Assembly: GCA_017979445.1 (NCBI GenBank)
Contig: CM030717.1
Location: 17,099,288-17,163,287, forward strand
Reading direction: 5' to 3'
DNA length: 64,000 nucleotides
Source of the DNA: Akebia trifoliata
Taxonomy: Eukaryota > Streptophyta > Magnoliopsida > Ranunculales > Lardizabalaceae
In this document: positions 48,055-60,989 of the stretch, piece after piece
Layout of the letters: each line of letters begins with the position of its first letter
Numbering within the stretch: the stretch's first letter is position 1
Notes under the pieces: generated by a model
What the model was told of the DNA's origin: nothing
The model's input: the letters and a program-made list of their open reading frames with translations, nothing else
Database searches by the model: none
Translations under genes and position numbers: made by a program

Positions 48055-50790
48055 ATGCAAGGAAACAGGGTTACAACTGGACCCATGATAATGAGTCAAA
48101 TTGGTGGGGAAGACCTACCGGGGTCAAGTAAACTCGTCAAGATAGAACGTTTGATAGAAGTTGTCTCGAAGTTATCCCAGAGTCAGGCCTTCATGGAAAG
48201 GAGACAATCAGAGATGTTTGAGGCTCAAATGATCATGGTGGGCCAATTGACAAAAAGATTATAGAGGATAGAAGAAAAGCTCGACTACCTGTAGACACCC
48301 CATTTTCGTACTCGCATGATTAATCAACTCGTCAACCTGATTGCAACAGATCCCAATGATGGATGTTTATTCCATTGCTATATTTTGTTGCTAGATATGT
48401 TTCAGAAATTCGGATGAGGTATCTCAAACTAACAAAATTGTAGAAACTGCACCACGTTAGAAAAAAATAACCCCAAAAACATAGAAATCATCATTTCTCA
48501 GACAAAAAAAAACTTCACGATAAAAGTCACTAAAAAATGATCAAATTACCAAATACCCCTAACCTTAAAACATCCCTAGAGCCTACATTACGCTTAGAAA
48601 AATCCTATAAAACACATAAAACAACAAATTGAAACCAAATAAATCATTTTGCCAATTTTCACAGAATTTGACAAAATTATGAAAATGTCTCTCATAAAGT
48701 TCACGACTATTTCGTACAAAAAAATTCATAAATGATAAAAACCAACATTTTCATTGAATTCCTTATGAAAAATCGATTCTAAAATATCCTAGAACATCAA
48801 AAAAATGCAAAAAATCCTCTCCAAGGGCAAAACGATAATTTTACAATTTTAATAATTAAAAATTCTAAAATTAATAATTAAAACATTAATTAATGTAAAG
48901 TGAAATCCTAATTAAAATTAAAGTCAATCAAGTAAGACTAAAGTCAAGATATTAAAGTCAATCAAGTAAGACTAAAGTCAAGATCCTAAAGTCAATCAAG
49001 TAAGACCAAAGTCAAAATTTCAAAGTTAATCAAGTAAGGCTAAAGTCAAAATCTTAAAGTCAATCAAGTGAGACTAAAAGTCAAAATCTTAATAGAATTC
49101 TAATTAAATAGCAACTCTATTTAAAACAATCCTAATTAAATAATAACTCTATTTAAAATAATTCTAATTAAAATATAACTCTACCTAAAATAATTATAAT
49201 TAAACAAGAAATCTTTCTAAAAAAATTATAATTAAACACTAACTCTATCAAAATAAGGACTTAAAAAAATCTATAAATAGGGGTCCCTACAACCTATTTT
49301 TGTATCCAAAAATAAATCTTAGAAAAAGTAGGTAAAAAAACTTCCCTAGCCTCCCATAAACCCTAATTTTGAAGTCCCAACTCCTTACCTAACATCCATA
49401 CCCCAACTTTAGCACAAAAAATACCTAGAAGCTCTTTCAAAACACCCCAGAAATTCATAAAAAGATTAGAAAAATTTAGAAAGAAATACTTTATTTTTGA
49501 GATCCAAAGGGAATCTGGTGACAAAACGAAGCAATGAGTGCTGTACGAAGAACTATTCTACCAGATCTGAGGGAACAAGACCATTGTCTTCGTAAAGGTA
49601 AAGATTAAATTTTTTTTTATTGATTAGGTCTTTTTACCAATTTAGTTCTATTTAGGAATAAGTAGAGACCGACGTTTGCCGGGCGGGGTTGGTGCCTAAC
49701 ACCTTCCAACCCCGTAACGTGATCCCTGGACCCGTATTTTCTTTCGTAGATTAGTGTTATTTACCTTTTAGAGTCAAAATTCGATTCCTAGACCGTAATA
49801 ACTAGGTGGCGACTTCCAAACCTCAAAGGTCAAAAGCGGATCCGCACACCTAGCGGATCGAGGGCACTTTCACCACCATCTTAAGAATAAGTCCCAACAG
49901 GATCCAAGAGGAAATGTCCCGACATAAGGAGTATCACGAAAAGAAATAGGGATGGTACGATCGTCGCTTCAAGACTTGATAGAAGAAAGGCAATTAAGAC
50001 CCAATAAGAGGTAAATAATTACAAAACTAGTAGAGTCGCAGGAAAAACAACCATATATAAGAAGTGAGACTATGGAAATACTCATTCAAGAAATGGAGGA
50101 GTTTTGTAGGAAATAACAACGTATAATACTAAATCAATCGAAAGAAAAAGTGGTAACGTGTTATGAATGTGGTAAGTTGGGATACACAGGGGTGCAATGT
50201 TCGGGTCGACGTCGATCAATTAAAGATCCGTGGCTCAAAAAGAAGTTAGATGGGCAAATTCAAGGGACAACAATGCCACATAATTTTAACATGGTTGAAG
50301 GCATGCTTATACCATTGCAAACGGACCGAACAAGCGGTAAAAAATGAGAGGGAATGAAATTACAGATGTCCCAAGGACAGACCAGTCAACCCCAAACCTC
50401 TTTTCAGACCAGACCCGGCCAAGAGGCCGATCGCCCCTGGATTAGTTTAAACACAATATAGAGCTACTCAACCACCGAGTTATGGGGTTCCCTCATTAAC
50501 AAGTCATAGAGTTGTTGGAATTCCAGCGAGGCCAGTAGAGCCAAGAGTACCAACGAGACAGACCCAGAGATTTCAGATTTCAGTTTACCAACTGCTCACT
50601 CTACAGAAATCTACGAAGACAAAATCATTAACATGTTATGGGTGTGGTCAAGTGGGACATATTAGAAGAGAGTGCCATCTATCACAGTCGCAGGCAGGGA
50701 TTGTGATCCAAGAGGAACCAACTGCCTCCGACAATGTTTTAGAAGGTACGATTCTTAATTATGATGTTAGAAATTGGAGTTCTATTCAAA
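48055..50790 (+). pseudogene. Broken gag of element B
   Basis: Gag would form the particle and bind element RNA. The N-terminal frame starts with ATG at 48055 and has a coiled-coil region (RQSEMFEAQMIMVGQLTKRL) before a stop at 48262. Solo LTR J then interrupts it (48290-49872). Beyond J are two zinc-knuckle sites: 50159-50200, CYECGKLGYTGVQC with Tyr where His should be, and 50634-50675, intact CYGCGQVGHIRREC. The coding trace ends near 50790 at the likely start of protease (EGTILNYDV). Element A keeps His at the first knuckle. Confidence 0.8.
48290..49872 (+). mobile_element. Solo Tat-type LTR J in gag of B
   Basis: TGTAGACACCCC to GGGCACTTTCA, 1583 bp, clearly related to the LTR of F but diverged throughout. 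Flanks CTACC (48285-48289) and CCACC (49873-49877) are a target duplication with one change. The gag of A shows the uninterrupted site (minus, near 43674). TATA box at 49272-49280. The region upstream of it has AAGACTAAAGTCAA repeats but no telo-boxes. Confidence 0.92.
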
Positions 50791-51940
50791 ATTGATTCCT
50801 TTAGGTCATAAATTGTTGCTAAGATTTTACACACTTATTGGAGCTAGTAATTTATCGAAACGGATCGGGTAATAAAAACTAATTACATTACTATCAAAAA
50901 AGTTGTTGAGAACTATGGGACAAAGAATGTTGATGAAATAGGCACAGTTAGGTAAGGTAGGAAGGAGTATTATTAGTAGAAATGTGTGTTGTGGTACAAG
51001 TGTATTCATAACATGATAATAATATGGTATTGAGTATGAGTGAATTAAGGCTAAAAGTAATTGTTAGAAAGTTAGGCTAGAATGATACCTTGTGAAGGAA
51101 GAATGAGATTTTTGGAAAGACTAAGTAGGAATCTACCAAATAGAGGTGTGCAATCAAAAACTGAAATTTGGTGTGTGATAAAAATGAACGAGTATTTGAA
51201 GGTAAACTTGATGTGTGAAAGATGCACTTCATTAGAAGAGGTAAGAAATGAATTTACGAATGGGAAAGCATGTTGAATTTGATGATTGTATAAATTAATA
51301 GTATTGTTAAAACGATTGGAATGATAATAGGGAAGAGTTGGGTAGAAAATGTAGTTTTGAAAGTAAGGTGGATCAATATAAGATGCGAGAAAGAAAAATA
51401 TTGTGATAAGGTTGCATTAGTGGTGACTTAATGGAATTGTGAGAAAATAGATGAAGAAGATAAGACAACGATACTGCTTATGAATTGAGATTCGCGAGAG
51501 ATAATTGTGAGATATATAAAGGCTAAGCATGGTGCTATCCGTATTAGATGATAAGTAAAAATACGCATGATTTAGGCAAAATATAAAGTTACATGAGTAA
51601 GGATTAATTGATATCACAATAATAAATGATAGAGGGGGTGTGAAAGAATTTTTGATAGAAATTGGGGGGGAAATGATATGATGCGAGTTGATTGTATTTT
51701 ATGATTATACAAATGATGAATTAGTTGGGGCATGAGAATGATTTGGAGTGATTAATGGATGGATCTATTGGGCTGATGAAAAATATGTGACATGCAGTTA
51801 GGAGTTATAAAAGAAATTGGCTTGAACACCTGAATGAATGATAATCGCATAGAGGTGTTGTTGGTTATACATGTTGTGATAGTAGGGTGACGAAAAAGTC
51901 CGATAAGGTATGATTCAATTTTCGAGGCCGAAATTTTTAT
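50791..51940 (+). other. Non-coding 3' interior of element B
   Basis: G- and A-rich DNA with ORFs under 70 codons. Homologous to 42799-43500 in A (reverse strand). No reverse transcriptase or integrase motif is readable in any frame. Confidence 0.6.
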
Positions 51941-51953
51941 TAAGGGGGGAGAA
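51940..51953 (+). other. Polypurine tract of element B
   Basis: TTAAGGGGGGAGAA immediately before the TGTAATACCCC start of the 3' LTR. Confidence 0.88.
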
Positions 51954-53975
51954 TGTAATACCCCGGATTTTCAACTCATTTCTCGAGGAAATTGAATGGT
52001 GAGATTTGGAGGAAAATACCAAAGGAGGGACTTAAAGTAAAATACTCGAATATTGTTATGATAAATTTCAAGGAAAATCGACTTCGCCATTAGATTCAAA
52101 AGGATCAGAATATATACATTAACCTGTAAGCAAGTTCGAATTTGAGTTCGGAAGAAAAAGTTATAAAATCCTTGAATTTCGCGTTAAGTAGAACCCAAAA
52201 TAGTAAAATTTCGTTAGAGCGAGAATCAAGAAAATTTGATTACACTGTTAGGTCTGCAATAAAAAATTATTCAAAATAGAATATTCATTCGTCATTTTTC
52301 GAGTTCGAATAGTCGAGTTATTGCTAAAACTAGAAACCATGAAAAGAAATTACAACTTTACCCTCAAGCCTCTTATTTAAAAGAAAGTTGGGTTCTTTTT
52401 ATTCATTTCTCTTCTTCTCCAAAGAATCAACAACAACCATTTCCCAACCCAAGGATTTCAACCCATTCCAATCAAGTTCTAGAGCAAGCGAGGCCGAGTT
52501 GAACCTCGACAAAGAAGGCAAAGTTATCGGTCACGACGAGGGCTACAACTTCACCATATTTGGTTGTTCATTCTTGTTCATTTTCCCTATTCTCCATAAA
52601 AAAAACCAGCTGGGTAGCTCGAGTGAACCTCAACACCCTCCATCCAAGGGCTTCATTGAGTTAAGAGTTAGGTCTATCTTTTATTATAGAGGAGAAGGAG
52701 AACGTCGTTGTCAGATACCTTGCAAACCCTCGTTCATTTTGCATCCAAGCCAGCCCAACCTCGACTCTCGAGCCATCCAACCTTGATTTTTAGTGCTAGC
52801 TTATACCCTTGGCGTCCACAACTGTAAGGGACTTTCAATTCTTGTTAATAACTTTAGATTTCTTGAAATATGCATTTAGGTTTTGTAACAAAGCTTATTG
52901 TTTGTATTTAAATTGTAGAAATTTGGTGTTTGATTTAAAATTCATGGTAGAAGTAAATGTTTTGATTATGTTTTGTCAAGTTTTAGCCATAAACTCGTGG
53001 GTGGGTTGAATGATTCGAAGAAGGGAAGAAAAATCCAAAAAGATTGAACACTCGAAAGTTCGAGTTTTTGTACAGTGCTATCGGCAGATGCTGTCGGTTC
53101 CACCGACACTTACCGAAGGCCATTCTGTCGGTCCCACCGACAGAATCATGTTTCTGCCACCGACAAAACAGTTTGATCAAAATTGCTTCTAGCTTTTGGG
53201 TTGCCTTCTTCATAACTTGTACATGATTTTTCAGCCTTTAATTTTTTACTTTCCATTTACTTTAAGTTCTTTAATGAAATTAAGGTTTTACCCCCTATTT
53301 CGGAATAATAGGAATGGTTTCAAGATCCAAATCTCGAAGGATCAAAATCCAAATTTTGGTTTCAAGAACAGAACGTGAATTTCGACGTTTTCGGCAAGTT
53401 TTCAAAAGTTAATACCTTTTGCATTACTTTGAATTAGATTACAAAAACTATATGGTGTCGAATCTCGTGATCGAGGCTTTCATTTTCAAAAATCCGTTTT
53501 CAATTTCGAGAACTTTGAAAAATTGAGTTTCCGACACTTAGTCAAATTTTTACCAACTTTCCTTATTTTTAACAACTTTGGTCCTGTGCATCGTCGGGAC
53601 TTCATTTTGAATAAACCTTGATGATTTTCGATGGAAAGATAAAAAATGACTTTGAAAGATTAAAAATGAATGGCTTGATTGTAAAAGATGAAAAGTGAGA
53701 ATGTCGAGAGAATGGCAAAAGGGGATGAACGATAAAATGTCAGAGTCACACTCGAGGGGTGATATTTGCATTTTACATTTATGTTACATGTAGGTTGGTG
53801 AAAGGATATCCAAGTTATTAATGAAAGGGTTACATGTTTATTTAAGATTATGTTAAAGCATGCGCTGAGTACTATTATTTATATTTTAGGCCGAGGGAGG
53901 CCACAGTTGCATGGTTGGAACTGGATATCCATTCTCAACCTATTCTGTTAATTTCTCTTTTGTTTTAAATGAAAA

Positions 53976-53978
53976 ATA

Positions 53979-54046
<68 letters not shown>
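53976..54046. repeat. (TA)n tract inside the 3' LTR of B
   Basis: About 35 TA units before the conserved GTAGCTATTTTGTGAGCTG. Other copies of the LTR have tracts of very different length at the same place. Confidence 0.95.
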
Positions 54047-54050
<4 letters not shown>

Positions 54051-54426
54051 GCTATTTTGTGAGCTGTTATAGGGTTTGTGAATGCCTGAAGGGATAGTGC
54101 GTCACATCATCTGGATGGTTGCACTATCCTGGGATGTATGGTAGGGACCACCAAGTTCATACGTGGTATGGGATGCGTATGAGAGTGGAGTTACTACTAG
54201 AATCCGGGTCCATTCCTTTCTTATCTTTACTAGTGAACGTGTATTGTAAAGGTGGTCGTATACGAGTGGAGTGTTATTTTGGAAATTACATGCACGCCTA
54301 ATAAGCATAGACGGAGATGATTAGTCAGTGATCACAACAATCTAGTAGTAGTCAAATTTTCTGACACATCAAAAAAAGACCCATTGCTTAAGGTCACGTC
54401 AAACGGCCAGCCTGAGCCGGATAAAT

Positions 54427-55687
54427 TGTGACGTCCCGCCAAACGCTAACACAAATCCCACTGCCGAATCTCAAGGTACTAGGTGGCACCTCGAAATTTC
54501 GGCATGGCCTCTTTTGTATATGTTAGCATTCAACGGAATACAAAACCTGATAATCCAAGTTATAACAAAACCTGTATATAAAGGTGTAGATACAGGAATA
54601 ACAGCGGAAGGCTAATTACATCCAACATGTAAATAGATCAGAGTGCGGAAGTTTAGCGATATACAAAATTACAAAAGTCCATCCTCACTCTAACATAGTC
54701 CTAGCACTCGGCCCAAAACACTATGTACACTTCCTAGGACGAATAACTCCTAAGAGAAGTAACCCCAATACTCACCGGGTAATGGACACTGGTCGTCGAT
54801 CTGACCAACAAGATGTTCCTCGGCTGATGGCTCAACACTCGCCTCCCCAAAGCACCGGCTCTACAATTAAAAAAAAATGGAAGGAAAGGGTGAGTAACAA
54901 TGATTACCCAGTAGGTCCACAAACAATTCCTACTAATAACCTCACCTAACGTGATCGAATAATCATGCTGCATCGTTTCAAAACATGCAAGTTTTACAAT
55001 TGAAACTACGATTAACTAGTACATATGGCCAGGGATAAACAACTAAACAGTTTAAAAATTACACATAACATCAATCATTCATACTCATTATATATTTGTC
55101 CTTTTATGTAAATACGGTTGACAACATTGAAATAATAAACATGCTTGGCAATTTATAATTCGAAATATAACAACAGATACATAATACAAGTGGTGGTGTA
55201 ATGGAATTTGAGCGTTGGAATTCATGACTGGATCGGTCTCAGTAGGGACATGATGTTACTACTTAAATCTGTCTTTCAGTTCCTGATTTTGTGGTTGGTC
55301 GTGTCTACCACGCTTGTGAGACCATTTATCAGGCTCAAGCGGGCCGTTTGACGTGACCGTAAGCAATGGGTCTCTTTTCAATGTGTCAGAACGTTCGACT
55401 ACCACTAGAGTGTTAGTGATCACTGACCAATTATCTTCGTCTATGCCTATCAAGCGTGCATGTGATTCCCAAAATAACACTCCATTCGTATACAATACAC
55501 GTTCACTAGTAAAGATAAGAAAGGAATGGACCAGGATTTCAGTTGTGATTCCACTCTCATACGCTTCCCATACCACGTATGAGCTTGGTGGTCCCTACCG
55601 TACATCCCAGGATAGTACACGCCTCCGGATGATGTGAAGCGCTATCCCTTCAGGCATTTACAAACCTTTTAACAGCTCACAAAATAG

Positions 55688-55727
<40 letters not shown>

Positions 55728-57814
55728 TTTCATTTAAAACAAAAGAGAAATTAACAGAACAGGGTTGAGAATGGATATCCAGTTCCTACCATGTAACTGT
55801 GGCCACCCGGCCTAAAAATAAATAACAATACTTAGCGCACGCGCTAACATAATCGTAAATAAACATGCAATCCTTTCAATAATAACCTGGATATCTTTTC
55901 ACCAACTTACACACAACATACAATGTAAAATGCAGACATCACCCCTCGGGTGTGATTTTGACATTTTACCGTTTCATCTATTTTTCCATTCTTTCGATAC
56001 TTTCACTTTTCGTCTTTTCAAATCAATCATTCATTTTCAATCTTTCAAAGTCATTTTTGAGTTTTCAATTGAAAATCATCCAGGTTTCTTCAAAATGAGG
56101 TCTTGTGATGCATGGTACCTAAGCTGGCCAAAATGGTAAAAGCTGGTGAAAATTTGGCTAAGTGTTGGAAACTCAAATTTTCAAAGTTTTCGGAATTGAA
56201 AATGGGTTTTTTGAAATGAGAATCTCGATCACGATATTCAACACCATATAATTTTTTTACTCTAGTTCAAAATAATGCGAAAGTTATTACATTTTGAAAA
56301 TTTACCGAAAACGTCAAAAACTACGTTTTGTCCTTGAAACCAAAATTTGGATTTGGATCCTTTGAGATTTGGATCTCGAAACCATTCCCATTGTTCCGAA
56401 ATAGGGGGTAAAACCTTAATCTCATTAAAGAATTTAAAGTAAATGACATTTACTTAAATGTTTTTAATGAAATAAAGGGTGGGAAATCAAGTATAAGCAA
56501 TGGGGAAGTCAAACCAAGGGTCAGAGTCTATTTCTGACTCAGAAAAAGGTTGTCGGCGGCAGAAGCTTGTTATATCAGTGGAACCGACGGTTCCTGTCGA
56601 CAGAAGGATTTTATCAGCGGCAGAAGGTTCATTCTTTCAGTGGAACCATTAGAATGCTCATCGGTGGGACGGACGGTCCTGCCGACAGCACTAAACTTCC
56701 TCGCGATTTTTGGGTTTTTCGATCCCTTCTTTGGATCTTTATTCCGTTCTTCAAACCCTTCAACCCACCCACGAATTTAACATTAAAAACATAGATAAAA
56801 CACCTCAAATTCTTATTTCTAGCATGAATTTCAATTCAAACAAGGATTTCTACGATTTAAAACAAACAATAAGTTTTGTTAAAACAACTTAAATGCACAT
56901 TTTCAGAAATCTAAAGTTACCAATAGAAATTGAAAGTCCCCTACCTGTTTGTGGACGCCAAGGATATACGTTAACATTACAAATCAAGGTTGGATGGCTC
57001 GAGAGTTGAGGTTGGACTGATTTGGATGCAAAATAGGCGAGGGTTTGCAAAGCATTTGACGACAATGCTCTTCTTTGTTTCTACAATAAAGGGTAACTCT
57101 AACTCCTACTCGATGGAGCCTTTGGATGGAAAGTGTAGAGTTTCCTTTGCATTATACGGCTGGTTATTGATGGAGGGTAGGGAAAACGAACGAGAATGGA
57201 CAACCCAAGATGGTGAAGTTGTAGCCCTCGTCGTGGCTGACAACTTTGCCTTCTTCATCGAGGTTCAACTCGGCTTCGTTCTCGCTAGAACTTGATGGAA
57301 ATGTGTCGAAACCCTTGGGTTGAAAAATGATTGTCGTTTGATTCTTTGGAGAAGAAGAGAAATGAATGAAATAAAAGAAAATCAAATTTCTTTTATAACA
57401 AAGCTGAGGGCATACTTGTAATTGTCCCATCATTTCTAGTTTCGATCGTAACTTAACTATTCGGATTCGGAAATTGACAAGTGAGTATACCATTTCAAAT
57501 AATTTTTCATTACGGACCTAACGGTGTCATCAATTCTTTTCAATTCTTGCTCCAACGAAATTCCACTATTTTGATCCCACTTAATGCGAAATTCGAGGAT
57601 TCGTTAAGTTTTTCACCCGAACTTGAATTCGAACTTGCTTACAGGCTAATGTATATATTCCGATCATTTTGAATCTAATGGCGAAGTCAAATTTCCTTGA
57701 AATTAATCATAATAATATTCGAGTTTTTTACTTTAAGTCTCTCCTTCGATATTTTCCTCTAAATCTCACCATTTAATTTCCTTGAGATATGAGTTAAAAA
57801 TCTGGGGTGTTACA
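54427..57814 (-). mobile_element. Solo LTR C nested in the 3' LTR of B
   Basis: 3388 bp, type 1, inverted relative to B. The target duplication TAAAT is exact (54422-54426 and 57815-57819), and removing C with one copy rejoins GCCGGATAAAT with TGTCCCGCAAGCG of the LTR of B. It includes a (TA)n tract at 55690-55722. Confidence 0.95.
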
Positions 57815-58765
57815 TAAATTGTCCCGCAAGCGTGGTAAACAACGACCAGCCATAAAATCAGGAACTACAATGTTATTGAGGAATATCATGTCCCGACTAG
57901 GAGCGATCCAGTCGTGAATCCCAATGCTCAAATTCCATTACTCCACTACTTGTACTATGTATCTATTGTTATATTTCAAGTTATAAACTGAAAAGCATGT
58001 CTATTATTTCAATGTTATCAACTGTATTTGCATAAAATGAAAAATGTATAATGAGTATGGATGATTGATGTTATGTGTAACTTTTAAACTATTTAGTTGC
58101 TCATCCCTGACTATATGTACCAGTTGATCGTATTTTATTCTAAAAAACCTTGCATGTACTAAAATGTTCAGTATGCTTTACTCGATCATATTTAGGGAGG
58201 GTTATTAGTAAGAATTGGTTGTGGACTTACTAAGTAACTCTCATTACTCATCATTTCCATTCTACTTTTTTTAGTTTCAGCACTTGTAATTACCGAGGCA
58301 GGCGCAGAGTCAGTAAATAAGGAGTATCTGATCGGTCAGATCGACGATCAGAGTCTATTGCTTGGTGAGCTCTAGGGGTACATCCCTTAGTGTTGTCAGT
58401 TTCATCTAGTATGTATGTAGTCTTTGGATTGAGAGTTTAGGCATATGTTAGAGTGAAAGTATTTTGGTAAGCCTGTATATTGTTAAATCTTCCGCACTCT
58501 GATCTACTTACATGTTAGATGTAATTAGTCTTCTGCTGTTAATTCCTATATTTTCATATTTATATACAGGTTTTGTTATATATTGGATTATCAAGTTTTA
58601 GTATTCTGTAGAATGCTAACATAAACAAAATGGGTCATGTCCAAATTTTGAGGTACTACCTAGTACCTTGAGACTTGGCATTGGGTTTTGTGTTAGCGTT
58701 TGGCGGGGCGCCACACTATCCCTTCAGGCATTCACAGACTCTTTAACAACTCACAAAATAGCTAT

Positions 58766-58800
58766 CTATATATATATATATATATATATATCTATATATA
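58766..58800. repeat. (TA)n tract inside LTR D
   Basis: TA run at the same position as in the other LTRs of this family. Confidence 0.9.
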
Positions 58801-60497
58801 TGTTATTTTCATTTGAAAAAAAAAGAAAATAACAATGCAAGGTTTATAATATATATCCAGTTTCCTACCATGCAACTGTGGCCACCCGGCCGAAAATAAA
58901 TAATAGAATTCGGAGCCTCTACGCTAACAAAATTTAAATAAACATGCAACCAATCATTAACCCTAGATATCCCTTCACCAACTTACACACAGTATTACAA
59001 TGTAAAATGCAGACATCACCCATTGGGTGTAATTCTTACATTTTATAGTTTCATCTCATTTTTTTTCCAATTTTTACAATTTTCAATCTGTCGAACAAAA
59101 TATTTACTTTATGATATTTATCAACTCAATATGAGTTCATTGAATATCAAATCATTTTTTCCAATTATGAAATTCATTTTTATCAATAACATTGAAAAAT
59201 TACAAAACTTATATCAAAACAGGGTCCGAGCAGTGCAAATAATCTAACTAGCAGAAATAACCCAGTGAAATATCTTACCCACGTATAATTTGTTATAAAA
59301 TACAATTAAACACATCAAACATGCAAGTTTTAATGAGAATTTGAAATAACAAAAAGAATTTTATATTTTTTCGGAAACATATCACAAGTTTTCATTAAAA
59401 TCCTAAATGCAATTTTCACAATTTATGGTTACCAATAGAAATTGAGAGTCCTTACTATCTCTGTGCGAAAGAATTGAAGCGCATGCATGAAAATCGAGAT
59501 GATCGAAGCGGTAATCGAGATGGATTGAACTTCGAGGCGACTGATTTTTGAATCTAGCCTGGTGGTTTCGAAGATCTCGATGCCATCGTCATTTCTTCCT
59601 TCTACGACAGAGGATGGTTTGGCATCGAAACTGATGAAATCTAGGGTCAAAGTTTCGAAACTCCCGTATATATATACGGCTAATTTTTGATTATACGAGG
59701 CAAAAGAGAAGATAAAATGAAAAGATATTGGGTGGATTTTGTAGATGTCGAGGTTGCGGACCTTTTTTCCTTCTGTTTTGGAAGTTGAAGACGGATTGTT
59801 CGCGATAAATTGAAGTTTGAAAATCGAAAAATAATCAATTTTTTTTAAAAAAGTTCGACTGGTTTTGGGTTGTTTAAAATGACGATGAATAGTATTTTTG
59901 ATTAAAAAAATTATTTATATAAGTGCGGGATGAAATCGATATTTTACCTATTGTTTCATTGATGATAACTTGACCTTCCGGACTCCAAAAGTGACGAATG
60001 AATATTCTATGTTATCTAATTTTTCATTTTAGATCTATTGGTGTAATCAACTTCTATAAATTATGTATCTAACAAAAATTTACTTTTTCAACCCAATGGG
60101 ACCCTAAATTGACGTCATTTTCGTTTTTGACAATAATTCGACTTTTTGGGTTCTAAAAATGACAAGTAGTCCGTTTTCTATAATTTTTCTATACAAATCC
60201 AATGGTGTGATCGAATTTTAAAAAATTTTACTCTAACAAAAAATCATATTTTAGCCTGGTCTGACTCACAAATCGAGGGTTTTGCAATTTTTCTATTCGG
60301 ACTCGCATTTGAGCGTGCTTATAGGCTAAAATATGTTTTTCGATCATTTTGAGTCTAATATTAAAGTAAGATTTTATTAAAAATGACTAGAATAAAATTC
60401 TTCAGTTTTACCCTAAGTCTTATTCTCAAGATTTTCTCAAAATTTCACTATTTATTTTCTTCGAGATACGAATTGAAACTCGGGGTTTTACATAATG

Positions 60498-60760
60498 CAA
60501 GAAGGACTCTTTTGACATTGAATTCATAAAAAAGACAAATTTTATCGAAATGATTCATATGGACACCTTAATAACAAGATCAATATTTCTCAAAAATATC
60601 TATTTGTATATTTCATCTTATATACACTTGAATACAATTATTTGAGTATAATGCTAGAAGGATCATTTTGACATTATATCAGAATGTATTTTATACAATG
60701 TCAAAAGGATCTTTTTGATATTAGATTAGAATTTATTTTATACAAATGATAAGAATAAGC
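60498..60760. repeat. Dispersed repeat, right flank of LTR D
   Basis: Continuation of the 27127-27530 family: AATGTCAAAAGGATC, TTATATCAGAATGTATTTTA, and a TTTCATCTTATATACACTTG block. It confirms that D entered a pre-existing array. Confidence 0.7.
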
Positions 60761-60816
60761 TAATATAATTGTGTAAAAATATTCATAACTATTTTTCGAG
60801 TAAAACCCAATCATAA

Positions 60817-60987
60817 TTATGAAGTGGGAGGGTACACACATTTCCTACAATTTTGGTAACGATGACCAAAATTTTCACATCGATAATATAAGTTCTTCTT
60901 GGAGTAGCTTTTGAACATGTTCTTCTTTGGCCTACTAGGCTGAATTACGACATTTGGAGGGGATACGATCACATTGTCACAACTAAC
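60817..60987 (-). pseudogene. C-terminal relic of a Mutator-type transposase
   Basis: 56 codons then TAA. The peptide has PSRPKKNMFKSYSKK followed by YRCENFGHRYQNCRK. The basic RPKK linker followed by a zinc-knuckle-like C..C..H..C is the usual C-terminus of MuDR/FAR1-type transposases; here the second Cys is replaced by Phe. The upstream part is cut off by LTR H, whose presumed duplication AACAG begins at 60985. Assignment rests on this short tail only. Confidence 0.55.
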
Positions 60988-60989
60988 AG

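Larger units (their letters stand above)
45004..58715 (+). mobile_element. Element B, long-LTR Gypsy, non-autonomous
   Basis: Plus-strand retrotransposon. 5' LTR 45004-47705 lacks about its first 550 bp; interior 47706-51953; 3' LTR 51954-54426 plus 57820-58715 (3369 bp without solo LTR C). The two LTRs share private details around the GTCGGT cluster. The right flank in D is CTATC; the left copy was lost. The interior (2660 bp without J) encodes only Gag. It needs the polymerase of a relative. Confidence 0.87.
27568..60492 (-). mobile_element. Solo LTR D, shell of the nested cluster
   Basis: Left piece 27568-27764 is the LTR 3' end read on minus; right piece 58716-60492 runs to the TGTAAAACCCCGAG start. 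Both belong to the type-2 LTR that E represents. The outside is flanked by TAATG at 27563-27567 and 60493-60497, which proves that everything between entered at one site. About 1 kb of LTR, present in E, is missing between the two pieces. It was lost with the A/B junction deletion. Confidence 0.88.

Noticed and set aside
27568..60492. D as a complete 33-kb element with A and B as its LTRs
   Set aside because: The two ends belong to one type-2 LTR, not to two LTRs, and A and B are type 1 with their own purine tracts and opposite orientation.
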